The notes: generated by a model from the sequence alone, not told the origin. Shown: positions 8,344 through 15,494, numbered from the stretch's first letter. The stretch is DNA of 28,900 bases from an uncultured Psychrobacillus sp. (GCA_934234185.1 CAKQHO010000034.1:1-28900); one strand, 5' to 3'. Translations and numbers: made by a program.

Positions 8344-9474
8344 TTAGCGTATAATGTTACTTATTTTTTCTGCTGTCAGTTCAACATCGTCTAGCGTATT
8401 ATTTATTCCAAAGCTAAAGCGAACAGAATTTCGAAGCTCCGGGGTATTCTCTCCGTACATTGCTACTAGCACATGTGATGGATCTATGGACCCAGCAGTA
8501 CATGCAGAACCGCTCGAAGCGTCAATACCAGCTAAATCTAGCTGAATTAAAAAAGTTTCTACATCCGTTTGGGGAATGCTTATGTTAACCACATGGGGTA
8601 AAGTATAATCCAATTTTCCGTTAACGGAAAACTTAACTCCTTTGTTCTTCAATGCAGATATAAAAGCATTTTTCATTTCTGTATAATGCTTATAATTTTT
8701 TTCTAAATTCATCTGCTTTAATTGTACTGCTTTAGCAAAAGCAATTATTGCCGGTACATTTTCAGTTCCAGCTCTCTTTTTTCTCTCCTGCTGGCCACCA
8801 TAAAATATGGGCTTTAGGTATATCCCCTTCCGCTGATAGAGGAAACCTATTCCTTTTGGGCCGTTTATTTTATGACTAGTCGCACTAAGTAAATCAATAT
8901 TCAATTCATTCACATCTATTTTCAAACTTCCATAAGCCTGTACAGCATCTGTATGGAAATATGCCTGATGATTCTTCAGTAAATCTCCAATTTCCTTGAT
9001 AGGCTGAATAGCACCAACCTCATTGTTAGCAAACATTACAGAAACCAAAATAGTGTCGTCTCTCAAAGAATTCTTCAAGTCTTCGATACGAACAAGCCCA
9101 TCTGTATCGACAGGTAAGTACGTAATCTCAAAGCCTTCTTGCTCTAGCTGCTCGCAAGCGTGTAATACTGCATGATGCTCAATAGTAGAGGTAATAATAT
9201 GTTTCCCCTTATCTGCCCTAGCATAAGCTGTTCCAAATATGGCATAATTATCTGCTTCAGTACCTCCACTTGTAAAGGTTATTTCTGTTTCAGATGCTTG
9301 AATGCTTTTAGCGAGGATGTTTCTTGCATCATCCAGTTTTTTTCTCGCCACTCTACCGGTTTGATGGATACTTGAAGCGTTACCATATATATGGCTTAAT
9401 TCCTCTGTAAAGGTTTGGATTACCTCTTCTGCCATTGGTGTTGTCGCTGCGTGGTCCAAATATATTCTTTTCAT
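8344..9474 (-). CDS. iscS: Cysteine desulfurase, IscS/NifS-like (YrvO)
   Basis: A 376-residue PLP-dependent class V aminotransferase-fold enzyme that takes sulfur from cysteine as an enzyme-bound persulfide. The PLP lysine is K202 in SATSHKINGPKG and the persulfide cysteine is C325 in SSGSACTAGS; HTDAVQAYG and the N-terminal YLDHAATTP are also present. The placement between cymR and mnmA matches B. subtilis YrvO, which is the sulfur donor partner of MnmA rather than a general Fe-S cluster enzyme, and there is no iscU here. The start ATG 9474 follows AAGGGAG. It is 12 nt downstream of cymR, in the same unit. Confidence 0.95.
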   Translation of the reverse strand: MKRIYLDHAATTPMAEEVIQTFTEELSHIYGNASSIHQTGRVARKKLDDARNILAKSIQASETEITFTSGGTEADNYAIFGTAYARADKGKHIITSTIEHHAVLHACEQLEQEGFEITYLPVDTDGLVRIEDLKNSLRDDTILVSVMFANNEVGAIQPIKEIGDLLKNHQAYFHTDAVQAYGSLKIDVNELNIDLLSATSHKINGPKGIGFLYQRKGIYLKPIFYGGQQERKKRAGTENVPAIIAFAKAVQLKQMNLEKNYKHYTEMKNAFISALKNKGVKFSVNGKLDYTLPHVVNISIPQTDVETFLIQLDLAGIDASSGSACTAGSIDPSHVLVAMYGENTPELRNSVRFSFGINNTLDDVELTAEKISNIIR

Positions 9475-9486
9475 TGTATTACTCCC

Positions 9487-9909
9487 TTATATATAAAACA
9501 TATAGCCATCGTTTAAAATAGAATCCTCTTGATGGTTTGCCAAATCTTCAATAGTAGTAGTATCTAACACATTTTTCACTGCATCTCTAATCCTTAACCA
9601 AAGTTCCCTTTGAGCAGCAGCTTCTCCTTCAATACCTTCCACTATTTGAATCGGCCCCTCCAAAACTCTAATAACATCACCAGCGGTAATCTCACTTGGA
9701 GCCTTGGAAAGCATATAGCCACCATATGCCCCTCTCACGCTTCGTACCAAGCCAGTGTTTCGCAAAGGAGAAATGATTTGTTCTAAATAAGCTTCCGATA
9801 AGCTATAATCTGCCGCTATTTGACGAAGTGCCAATGGTCCCTCGCCATATTTCTTTCCTAGAGCAACCATGATTGTTAAGCCATAACGGCCTTTTGTTGA
9901 AAACTTCAC
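9487..9909 (-). CDS. cymR: Rrf2-family cysteine metabolism repressor CymR
   Basis: A 140-residue Rrf2-type winged-helix regulator. It is very close in pattern to B. subtilis CymR: MKFSTKGRYGLTIM start, LSEAYLEQIISPLRNTGLVRSVRGAYGGY, ITAGDVIRVLEGPI, and the same C-terminal pentapeptide YMFYI. It contains no cysteine, so it cannot bind an Fe-S cluster as IscR does. In B. subtilis CymR represses cysteine uptake and synthesis genes in complex with CysK; the C-terminal isoleucine resembles the CysE tail that docks in CysK, and a similar contact here is inference. The start is GTG 9909 with GAGGTG 6 nt upstream. It leads the unit cymR-iscS-mnmA-yrrB-recD2. Confidence 0.95.
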   Translation of the reverse strand: MKFSTKGRYGLTIMVALGKKYGEGPLALRQIAADYSLSEAYLEQIISPLRNTGLVRSVRGAYGGYMLSKAPSEITAGDVIRVLEGPIQIVEGIEGEAAAQRELWLRIRDAVKNVLDTTTIEDLANHQEDSILNDGYMFYI

Positions 9910-10001
9910 AATTTACACCTCATTAACCTGTCAAATTAGCTTACTTGTTAAGCAAGTTTCTATCCTACAGCAAGAAGCTGGCAGGAAAAAATTCTTTCCC
10001 T

Positions 10002-10010
10002 AGTATAGCA
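10002..10010 (-). promoter_or_regulatory. Extended -10 promoter of the cymR unit
   Basis: On the minus strand TGC-TATACT is an extended -10 element (TGn upstream of TATACT, 5 of 6 to consensus). No good -35 is visible at 16-18 bp. The predicted start near 9995 would give a leader of about 85 nt. Confidence 0.6.
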
Positions 10011-10036
10011 TAATTACTAACAAGAATGACTTCAAA

Positions 10037-10065
10037 ATGACTTTTCCTCACATCTTCTATATAAT
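10037..10065 (+). promoter_or_regulatory. Promoter of rarA
   Basis: ATGACT (10037-10042, 4 of 6 to TTGACA) and a perfect TATAAT (10060-10065) are separated by 17 bp. It lies back to back with the cymR promoter, with about 30 bp between the two elements. Confidence 0.6.
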
Positions 10066-10124
10066 AAAAGAACAAATGTACGTCCACTATATAGTTAAAT
10101 TTTTCTCTATAAGGAGAGATTAAA

Positions 10125-11414
10125 TTGCATAACGAACCTCTTGCATATCGAATGCGACCTCAAAGTTTAGATGAAATAGCTGGTCAGCAGCATATCATCG
10201 GACCAAATACAGCTTTATATAAAATGATTACAAATGGACATGTACCGTCCATGCTTTTATACGGAGATCCTGGTGTCGGGAAAACATCCCTTGCTTTTGC
10301 AATTGCAGGCACTACCAAGCTCCCTTTCATTGCCTTAAACGCAACAAGATCAGGAAAAAAAGATGTGGAGGATGTAGTAGCTGAAGCACGGGTTAGCGGT
10401 AAAGTAATTTTGTTTTTAGATGAGATACATAGGTTCAACAAGCTCCAACAAGATGCCTTACTCCCTCATGTAGAAAATGGATCAATTGTCTTAATCGGAG
10501 CAACAACAGAAAATCCTTTTCATGACGTGAATCCTGCGATTCGGTCCCGTTGCGGGGAAATTAAACAACTTAAACGTCTGACAACAGAGGATATTGATAC
10601 CTTGCTACATCGGGCGCTCACAGATGACAAAAAGGGGGTAGGAAAAACACCCATTAAAATGACCGATGAACAAAGACTTCGTATAGCAGAGGCAGCTAAT
10701 GGCGATGCCAGAAAAGCTCTAACACTTTTAGAATCTACCATTTTTGCAAGTTTTGAAGAAGATGGTATGACAGTAGTTAGTGATTCAATTCTTAATAGCT
10801 TAATAGAGAGAGTCGGTGTTTTTGGGGATAAAAATGGATCCCATTTCTATAATTTATTATCGGCTCTACAAAAGTCTGTTCGAGGAAGTGATACAGATGC
10901 GGCACTTTTTTATTTGGCGCACCTACTAGAAAATGGAGATTTAGTAGCAGTTTCTCGCAGATTATTGGTTATGAGCTATGAGGATATCGGTCTTGCCAAC
11001 CCTTCCGTTGGTCCTCAGGTTCTTGCAGCCATTCAAGCTGCAGAAAGACTAGGCTTACCGGAAGCAAGAATTCCCTTAGCAAACGCGGTTGTCTTAATGT
11101 GCTTATCCGAAAAATCTAATTCCGCTTATAAAGCTTTAGACAATGCCATAGCGAGTATCCACCAAGGGAAAACAGGTGACATACCTAGTCACCTCAAGGA
11201 TACACATTATGCTGGAGCAAAGGAGCTTGGTCATGGAGGATATATTTACCCTCATGATTACAAGATAGGAACGTTCGGCGGATGGGTTAATCAAACCTAT
11301 CTACCTGACAATTTGGTTGGCACTAAATTTTATACACCTATAGAAGCTGGAGAGGAAAAGCGTTTATCCGCAATATATAAGCGATTAGAGGACTTCAAAA
11401 AAAATAATAAGTAG
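10125..11414 (+). CDS. rarA: Replication-associated recombination protein RarA (MgsA/WRNIP1 family AAA+ ATPase)
   Basis: A 429-residue AAA+ ATPase of the RarA/MgsA family, a clamp-loader-like factor acting at stalled replication forks. Walker A is GDPGVGKT (47-54), Walker B is ILFLDEIHRF (D99, E100), and the sensor region IGATTENPFHDVNPAIRSR follows. The C-terminal half has the family tetramerisation region, with RRLLVMSYEDIGLANP and the HLKDTHYAGAKELGHG block. The N-terminal EPLAYRMRP is highly conserved, so translation must begin before it. The only candidate is TTG 10125, with AAGGAG 8 nt upstream; a later ATG would remove the conserved start. It is transcribed divergently from cymR and is followed by a weak terminator. 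Confidence 0.96.
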   Translation: MHNEPLAYRMRPQSLDEIAGQQHIIGPNTALYKMITNGHVPSMLLYGDPGVGKTSLAFAIAGTTKLPFIALNATRSGKKDVEDVVAEARVSGKVILFLDEIHRFNKLQQDALLPHVENGSIVLIGATTENPFHDVNPAIRSRCGEIKQLKRLTTEDIDTLLHRALTDDKKGVGKTPIKMTDEQRLRIAEAANGDARKALTLLESTIFASFEEDGMTVVSDSILNSLIERVGVFGDKNGSHFYNLLSALQKSVRGSDTDAALFYLAHLLENGDLVAVSRRLLVMSYEDIGLANPSVGPQVLAAIQAAERLGLPEARIPLANAVVLMCLSEKSNSAYKALDNAIASIHQGKTGDIPSHLKDTHYAGAKELGHGGYIYPHDYKIGTFGGWVNQTYLPDNLVGTKFYTPIEAGEEKRLSAIYKRLEDFKKNNK

Positions 11415-11474
11415 AAAAAGCGTCCTTAAATTTTGGGAGTTCATACTAGCCACGTTTTTCCTTTCTGCACCCAT

Positions 11475-11503
11475 CATTTCCCAGGAAATGGTTTTATTAT
11501 TTC
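11475..11503 (+). terminator. Possible terminator of rarA
   Basis: CATTTC-CCAG-GAAATG is a 6-bp hairpin with a tetraloop followed by GTTTTATTATTT. The stem is short and AT-rich, so termination may be weak. Confidence 0.45.
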
Positions 11504-11563
11504 GAGATAGTGAAAGCAAAAAAGAACTACTCTTACATTTGATCAAATCATCCATACTAGACG

Positions 11564-11597
11564 CAAAAAAACACTTAGTGCCTGGGCATTAAGTGTT
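11564..11597 (-). terminator. Terminator of the 58-residue gene and tcdA
   Basis: On the minus strand AACACTTA-ATGCC pairs with GGCAC-TAAGTGTT (one internal A-C mismatch) and is followed by seven T, a strong intrinsic terminator. It lies about 50 nt after the stop codon of the small gene at 11646. Confidence 0.88.
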
Positions 11598-11645
11598 ATT
11601 CGTCTTAATCAATTTTGCTCACTTCTCTGAAAACAGAAGAAATGG

Positions 11646-11822
11646 TTAAACGCCCATTTTTCTTCTTGAATTACTTACCTTCTTCGTTTGCTGACTCTTA
11701 GCTTTCTGGTTAGTAGCTTGAAGATTTCCTTTTACCTTGTTACCAGATGCTTGGTTCTTTTTCTCTTCTAGACGCATTTTCACCGCTTCTTGTAGACTCA
11801 TTTTCTTTTTTTGCTCTGTCAT
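11646..11822 (-). CDS. Small basic protein of unknown function (58 aa)
   Basis: A short gene that encodes 58 residues, beginning MTEQKKKMSLQEAVKMR and ending with SQQTKKVSNSRRKMGV. It has 13 Lys and 3 Arg, no Cys, Pro or aromatic residue, and no signal peptide or membrane segment. The first half could form a charged amphipathic helix (residues 8-23); the second half is Gln/Asn/Lys-rich and probably disordered. It looks genuine because GAGGTGG stands 7 nt before ATG 11822, a promoter-like element lies upstream and a strong terminator follows the stop codon. The TKKV-N-RR ending recalls small basic proteins I associate with Bacillaceae, but I cannot name a family. A nucleic-acid-binding role would fit the charge and is inference only. 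Confidence 0.8.
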   Translation of the reverse strand: MTEQKKKMSLQEAVKMRLEEKKNQASGNKVKGNLQATNQKAKSQQTKKVSNSRRKMGV

Positions 11823-11857
11823 TTTTTATCCACCTCACCTGAATTGTCGTTAGTTTT

Positions 11858-11885
11858 AGTATAAGTGATGTTTGGAAAACTGCAA
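11858..11885 (-). promoter_or_regulatory. Possible promoter of the 58-residue gene
   Basis: Minus-strand TATACT (11858-11863, 5 of 6) with a weak TTGCAG (11880-11885) 16 bp upstream. It starts directly after the tcdA stop codon. Co-transcription with tcdA is also possible because no terminator separates them. Confidence 0.5.
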
Positions 11886-11888
11886 CAA

Positions 11889-12653
11889 TTACTGTACGCG
11901 ATTTATTTCGATTTCTTTCACAATGTCATTAATTACCCAGCTAGCACAAATCAATCCAGCAACAGATGGAACAAACGCATTGGAGGAAGGTGGCATTTTA
12001 GCTTTTCTGATTGCTGCATCTGGTTTCCCTACAGTACCTACTACATCTTCCCGAACAATGATTGGACTTTCATCGGAGAAAACCACTGGAATTCCCTTTC
12101 GAATTCCTTCTTTTCTAAGCTTAGCACGTATCACTTTTGCTACAGGGTCAGTGTGCGTCTTAAAAATATCTACTATTTTAAATCTTGTTGGGTCTGTTTT
12201 GTTAGCAGCTCCCATGCTTGAAATGATTTTTATACCACGGTTTAAACATTCTTTCATTAAGTGAACCTTATAAATAATCGTGTCAGAAGCATCAATCACA
12301 TAATCGATGTTCATATTAAAAAATTGCTCATATGTTTCTTCCGTGTAAAACATATGCATGTCTATCACTTCGCAATTAGGGTTGATATCAGCAATGCGTT
12401 CCTTCATAACCTCAGACTTAGATCGGCCTATAGTAGAAACATAGGCTACTAGCTGGCGATTAATATTTGTTATATCTACATTATCTTTATCTACTAAAAT
12501 AATTCTACCTACACCGCTTCGAGCGCATGCTTCTGCTGCGAAAGATCCAACACCACCGATGCCGAGAATTGCTACCGTTTTGTTTTTAAGTAATTCGATA
12601 CCTTCCGTACCGATTGCAAGCTCATTTCTTGAAAATTGATGTAACATGTCCAT
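11889..12653 (-). CDS. tcdA: tRNA threonylcarbamoyladenosine dehydratase TcdA
   Basis: A 254-residue E1-like (ThiF/MoeB-fold) ATP-dependent enzyme, the same length as B. subtilis YrvM. The family converts t6A37 of ANN-decoding tRNAs to the cyclic ct6A form. Visible features are the nucleotide-binding GIGGVGSFAAEACARSG (31-47), VDKDNVDITNINRQ with the E1-type acidic and Arg residues, IDYVIDASD, and the family block KMPPSSNAFVPSVAGLICASWV. The start ATG 12653 lies only 4 nt after GGAG; the second in-frame ATG, two codons later, lies 10 nt after it and matches the N-terminus MLHQFSRNELAIG of homologues, so either may be used. It sits directly downstream of the 6S RNA terminator, as I recall for the equivalent B. 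subtilis locus. Confidence 0.95.
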   Translation of the reverse strand: MDMLHQFSRNELAIGTEGIELLKNKTVAILGIGGVGSFAAEACARSGVGRIILVDKDNVDITNINRQLVAYVSTIGRSKSEVMKERIADINPNCEVIDMHMFYTEETYEQFFNMNIDYVIDASDTIIYKVHLMKECLNRGIKIISSMGAANKTDPTRFKIVDIFKTHTDPVAKVIRAKLRKEGIRKGIPVVFSDESPIIVREDVVGTVGKPDAAIRKAKMPPSSNAFVPSVAGLICASWVINDIVKEIEINRVQ

Positions 12654-12693
12654 AACACTCCATTTATATCAGTTTAGTTGGAATTAACTCAAT

Positions 12694-12723
12694 AAAAAAC
12701 CTCCAGCAACAATTGCTAGAGGG
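12694..12723 (-). terminator. Terminator of the 6S RNA gene
   Basis: On the minus strand CTCTAGCAA pairs with TTGCTGGAG (one G-T wobble) around a 3-nt loop, followed by six T. It begins about 16 nt after the 6S closing stem. Confidence 0.88.
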
Positions 12724-12738
12724 TTATTGAAAAATTAG

Positions 12739-12930
12739 GACGAATCCCAATCGTGCCGACTAATCAAAGCATATCGTTTTGAACCCGCACATAGCAGGTG
12801 GGTGCCCTCTTTATGATCTTTGAAGTCCCTGCGAAAGGGCATTTCATCAATTATAAAAGTAAAGCTCCCGACGATAAAAGTGTTCGGTCAAAACTGATTG
12901 GCGTATAGCGAACACATCAGGATTCGTATT
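12739..12930 (-). ncRNA. ssrS: 6S RNA
   Basis: An RNA of about 190 nt that mimics an open promoter and holds the SigA RNA polymerase holoenzyme, especially in stationary phase. The ends close on each other: ACGAATCC near the 5' end pairs with GGATTCGT near the 3' end. The interior contains the conserved block from GACCGAACACTTTTATCG through CGGGAGCTTTACTTTTATAA that I recognise from Bacillus 6S-1 (BsrA) RNA, and an apical TGCCCT/AGGGCA arm. A second 7-bp pairing, GTGTTCG (12909-12915) with CGAACAC (12880-12886), lies in the 5' half and could form when a product RNA disrupts the central bubble. The 5' end is predicted from the promoter, the 3' end from the closing stem; both are accurate to a few bases. 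The neighbour tcdA supports the call. Confidence 0.92.
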
Positions 12931-12936
12931 ACTTGT

Positions 12937-12965
12937 ATAATAGCACAAGATTGAAGGAACAGCAA
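12937..12965 (-). promoter_or_regulatory. Promoter of 6S RNA
   Basis: Minus-strand TTGCTG (12960-12965) and TATTAT (12937-12942) with a 17-bp spacer. The predicted start, near 12930, coincides with the beginning of the 6S closing stem. Confidence 0.82.
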
Positions 12966-13036
12966 TTATTTTACTATGATATTATTTAACTATTCTGACT
13001 ACGTGATAATAGTCATATTTTAGCAGAAAAGCATTT

Positions 13037-13064
13037 ATGACAAAAAACAAAAACAAAAAATAAT
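13037..13064 (+). promoter_or_regulatory. Possible promoter of the LysE-family gene
   Basis: ATGACA (13037-13042, 5 of 6) and AATAAT (13059-13064, 5 of 6) with a 16-bp spacer made almost only of A with a few C. The A-rich spacer lowers certainty because such tracts make chance matches easy. Confidence 0.45.
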
Positions 13065-13136
13065 AGTGGAACTAGTCCTAACTTGTACATGTCATGAATA
13101 TTATTCATTGACAAGTTAAATATCGGAGGGCTATCT

Positions 13137-13763
13137 GTGAATTCTTTAGTAACTTATTTTGTATTGGGTGTATCATTGGCTGCACCAATCGGCCCGGTAA
13201 AAGCAACCTTGATTAATACAGGCATTAAAAATGGATTCTTCCACGCATGGTTTTTTGGATTAGGAGCAATTGCAACCGATATTCTTTATATGCTAATGGT
13301 CTACTTTGGGATAGGACAATTCATTGATAATCCTGCTGTACAAACATTTTTATGGGCTTTTGGCTTTTTCGTACTTATGTATACCGGTATTGAAAACCTT
13401 CTTACGGTAAACAATATATCTATGGATTCAAAATATCGGAAGGTCGTTAGATTACGTCATTCTTTCTTGGCTGGTCTCTTAATGGCTTTATTAAACCCAT
13501 TAACCATTCTCTTTTGGTTAGGCATTTATGGCTCAGTCTTGGTTGGTGGTTCTGGCGCAATGTCTGGATTAGAGGTCATCCTATTTAGTGTCACCATTCT
13601 TTTAGGTATCACGGTAGTCGATCTTTTTATGGCAACAATTTCAAGCGGTTCTAGAAAGCTTCTGTCCACTTCCTTGCTAAAAACAATTTCTATTATATCT
13701 TCATTATCTATGATTGGGTTTGGGATTTACTTTGGGATTAAAGCGTATTATTCCTTATTTTAG
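13137..13763 (+). CDS. LysE/RhtB-family amino acid exporter
   Basis: A 208-residue integral membrane protein with about six hydrophobic segments. It fits the LysE/RhtB translocator family in length and in the N-terminal motif LAAPIGPVKATLINTGIKNG, which occupies the place of the family's GPxN/GP signature, and in the LLNPLTILFWLG segment in the middle of the protein (Asn-Pro in a membrane helix). The family exports amino acids or related small molecules across the cytoplasmic membrane; the substrate cannot be inferred. The start is GTG 13137 with GGAGG 7 nt upstream. The MFS transporter gene follows 93 nt later on the same strand without a clear terminator, so the two may be co-transcribed. 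Neither belongs to the core gene order I recall for this locus. Confidence 0.87.
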   Translation: MNSLVTYFVLGVSLAAPIGPVKATLINTGIKNGFFHAWFFGLGAIATDILYMLMVYFGIGQFIDNPAVQTFLWAFGFFVLMYTGIENLLTVNNISMDSKYRKVVRLRHSFLAGLLMALLNPLTILFWLGIYGSVLVGGSGAMSGLEVILFSVTILLGITVVDLFMATISSGSRKLLSTSLLKTISIISSLSMIGFGIYFGIKAYYSLF

Positions 13764-13789
13764 CTCACCAATACATTTTTCTTAGCCAG

Positions 13790-13820
13790 CTCCTTATGCA
13801 TAAAAAGATTTCATAAGGAG
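13790..13820 (+). repeat. Inverted repeat before the MFS gene
   Basis: CTCCTTATG (13790-13798) and CATAAGGAG (13812-13820) form a perfect 9-bp inverted repeat with a 13-nt loop. No T-run follows, so it is a poor terminator. The right arm contains AAGGAG, a Shine-Dalgarno-like sequence. It could be a protein operator or an RNA hairpin. Confidence 0.7.
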
Positions 13821-13856
13821 AATATACCTTTAATGAAAAAATAATGAGGTGTAGTT

Positions 13857-15134
13857 ATGGGTAAGAAAAAGCAAAATAAAAACGGAAAAAAGAATGCCTC
13901 TAGCAAAAGCAATACTTATAGCGTCACAAAAATGACTATTATTAGTCTTGCTTCCATTCCGTTAGTCATGACCTTAGGAAATTCCATGCTAATCCCGGTA
14001 CTCCCTATACTGGAGAAGAAGGTTGACATCAGCTCCTTCCAATCCAGCATGATTATTACTAGCTATTCGATTGCAGCCATACTTCTTATCCCTGTAGCTG
14101 GGTATTTGTCTGATCGTATAGGGAGAAAAGCGGTTATTTTACCGAGTTTATTGCTATCTCTAATTGGTGGGCTTATAGCAGGTTTTGCCTCGTGGAAGAT
14201 GGATGACCCATATACATGGATTATTATAGGAAGGATACTACAAGGGATTGGGGCAGCTGGAGCAATGCCTATTGTTTTACCACTTGTAGGTGATTTATAT
14301 AAAGATGATGATGAGAAGACAAGCTCTACTTTGGGACTGATAGAAACTTCTAATACCTTTGGAAAGGTGCTAAGCCCTATTCTAGGTTCTGCATTTGCAG
14401 CTCTTCTATGGTTTCTCCCGTTTTTCTCCATTTCAATATTTAGCCTTTTAGCCATAATATTAATATTCTTTTTTGTGAAAACACCAAAGGATAAAAGCAA
14501 GCCAGACAAATTTAAAGTTTTCTTAAGTAAAATTAAGCACACCTTCAAAAAGGAAGGAAAATGGTTAATCTCCATTTTTTTAAATGGCGTGTTTGTCATG
14601 TTTGTATTGTTTGGGGTTCTCTTCTTTTTATCAGAAGAGCTGGAGAAAATTCATCATATTAAGGGTATTAAAAAAGGATTTATACTAGCTATCCCATTAC
14701 TCTTCCTATGTATCGCCTCTTTCTTAACAGGAAGAAAAATTAAAGGAAAATTAAGTGTTATGAAGAGAATAATGATTGTCTCTTTAATTGCTACGTCAGC
14801 AAGTGTCGTTTTCGTGGGTTTCGTAAAGGAAAAGCTTATACTTCTGCTAATAATCACCAGTATTTTAGGAATTGCAATTGGTGTATTACTTCCAGTATTA
14901 GATGCGGTTATCACTGAAAACATTAAAAAGCAGCAAAGAGGTACGATTTCTTCCTTTTACAGCTCAGCAAGATTCATCGGAGTTGCTGCTGGACCACCTA
15001 TAGTATCACTTGTGATGAAAGACTTTGTGAATGGCCTCTATATAATATCAGGGATAATTGGTCTTATCCTTTTATTTATCGTAATAAAATGCGTAAAAGT
15101 AGAAGAAATTGAGAGAAAAAATAAAACGGCATAG
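13857..15134 (+). CDS. MFS transporter, probable drug/metabolite efflux pump
   Basis: A 425-residue major facilitator with about 12 membrane helices. The signature between helices 2 and 3 is clear, GYLSDRIGRKAVILPSLLLS, and the helix 5 region GRILQGIGAAGAMPIVLPLVGDLY has the motif C-like pattern of drug:H+ antiporters. The first 20 residues are very rich in Lys and Asn (MGKKKQNKNGKK), an unusual basic cytosolic tail, and a Lys-rich loop of about 30 residues separates the two halves of six helices. It should work in the cytoplasmic membrane; the substrate is unknown. The start ATG 13857 has GAGGTG 5 nt upstream. It follows the LysE-family gene, and a strong bidirectional terminator ends the transcript at 15141. 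Confidence 0.9.
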   Translation: MGKKKQNKNGKKNASSKSNTYSVTKMTIISLASIPLVMTLGNSMLIPVLPILEKKVDISSFQSSMIITSYSIAAILLIPVAGYLSDRIGRKAVILPSLLLSLIGGLIAGFASWKMDDPYTWIIIGRILQGIGAAGAMPIVLPLVGDLYKDDDEKTSSTLGLIETSNTFGKVLSPILGSAFAALLWFLPFFSISIFSLLAIILIFFFVKTPKDKSKPDKFKVFLSKIKHTFKKEGKWLISIFLNGVFVMFVLFGVLFFLSEELEKIHHIKGIKKGFILAIPLLFLCIASFLTGRKIKGKLSVMKRIMIVSLIATSASVVFVGFVKEKLILLLIITSILGIAIGVLLPVLDAVITENIKKQQRGTISSFYSSARFIGVAAGPPIVSLVMKDFVNGLYIISGIIGLILLFIVIKCVKVEEIERKNKTA

Positions 15135-15140
15135 CATAAT

Positions 15141-15178
15141 AAAATCGCTCAAGGCTAAAAAACCTTGAGCGATTTTTA
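15141..15178. terminator. Bidirectional terminator between convergent genes
   Basis: AAAATCGCTCAAGG and CCTTGAGCGATTTTT form an 11-bp GC-containing stem with A-run and T-run on either side. It serves the MFS gene on the plus strand and the DUF2619-like gene on the minus strand, whose stop codon lies inside its right flank. Confidence 0.93.
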
Positions 15179-15466
15179 TTTGGAATTTAAGCTATAGAGT
15201 ATTAAAAGAATTCCAGCAAATAGACAGACTATTTTAGTCATCGAAACCTTATCAGCCAGTCCTACTAATCCAATGCCTGTAGTAATAATTAGAATCGTTG
15301 GACCAACCAAAGCGAGTAAGGAATTAATATAAAGTGCCTTTTCTAAATCATTAAATTTCAACATAAACATCGCTGCTGTAATCTCTACACTTCCAGATAT
15401 TAACCTTAAGGCAATGATAAACAGGAGTGCTTTTTCAATAACTACAATCATCCTTCCAAATCTCAT
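15176..15466 (-). CDS. Small membrane protein, DUF2619/YqhV-like
   Basis: A 96-residue hydrophobic protein with about three membrane helices (roughly residues 7-35, 44-70 and 76-93). The pattern of EKAL near the N-terminus, RLISGSVEITAAMFMLKFNDLEKALYINSLLALVGPTILI, and a C-terminal FAGILLILYSL matches the DUF2619/YqhV family as I remember it; YqhV in B. subtilis lies beside the spoIIIA operon, not here, so this would be a paralogue or a moved copy. Function is unknown. I kept ATG 15466, although its ribosome site is weak (TAGG at 6 nt); ATG 15451 lies directly behind GGAAGG and is too close to use it. A promoter at 15495-15523 fits a one-gene transcript. Confidence 0.75.
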   Translation of the reverse strand: MRFGRMIVVIEKALLFIIALRLISGSVEITAAMFMLKFNDLEKALYINSLLALVGPTILIITTGIGLVGLADKVSMTKIVCLFAGILLILYSLNSK

Positions 15467-15494
15467 CGATAACCTAGTATATGTGAGAGTATCT

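Noticed and set aside
11385..11555. 56-residue minus-strand open frame (MDDLIKCKSS...) overlapping the end of rarA
   Set aside because: No ribosome site, starts downstream of a strong minus-strand terminator, runs into the rarA coding region, and has no recognisable family.
11865..12264. Two plus-strand open frames of 118 and 130 residues antisense to tcdA
   Set aside because: They mirror the well-conserved tcdA frame and lack ribosome sites; composition is that of a reverse-strand shadow.
12654..12693. Separate tcdA promoter (TTGAGT, 18 bp, TATAAA on the minus strand)
   Set aside because: The start point would fall on or beside the ribosome site, leaving almost no leader; read-through from 6S is at least as likely.
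13041..13060. A-rich tract as a simple repeat or recombination site
   Set aside because: A short run of A with scattered C in an intergenic, AT-rich genome is common and shows no repeat unit or flanking structure.
14063..14599. 178-residue open frame antisense to the MFS gene
   Set aside because: Shadow of a clearly conserved membrane protein gene; no supporting start signal.
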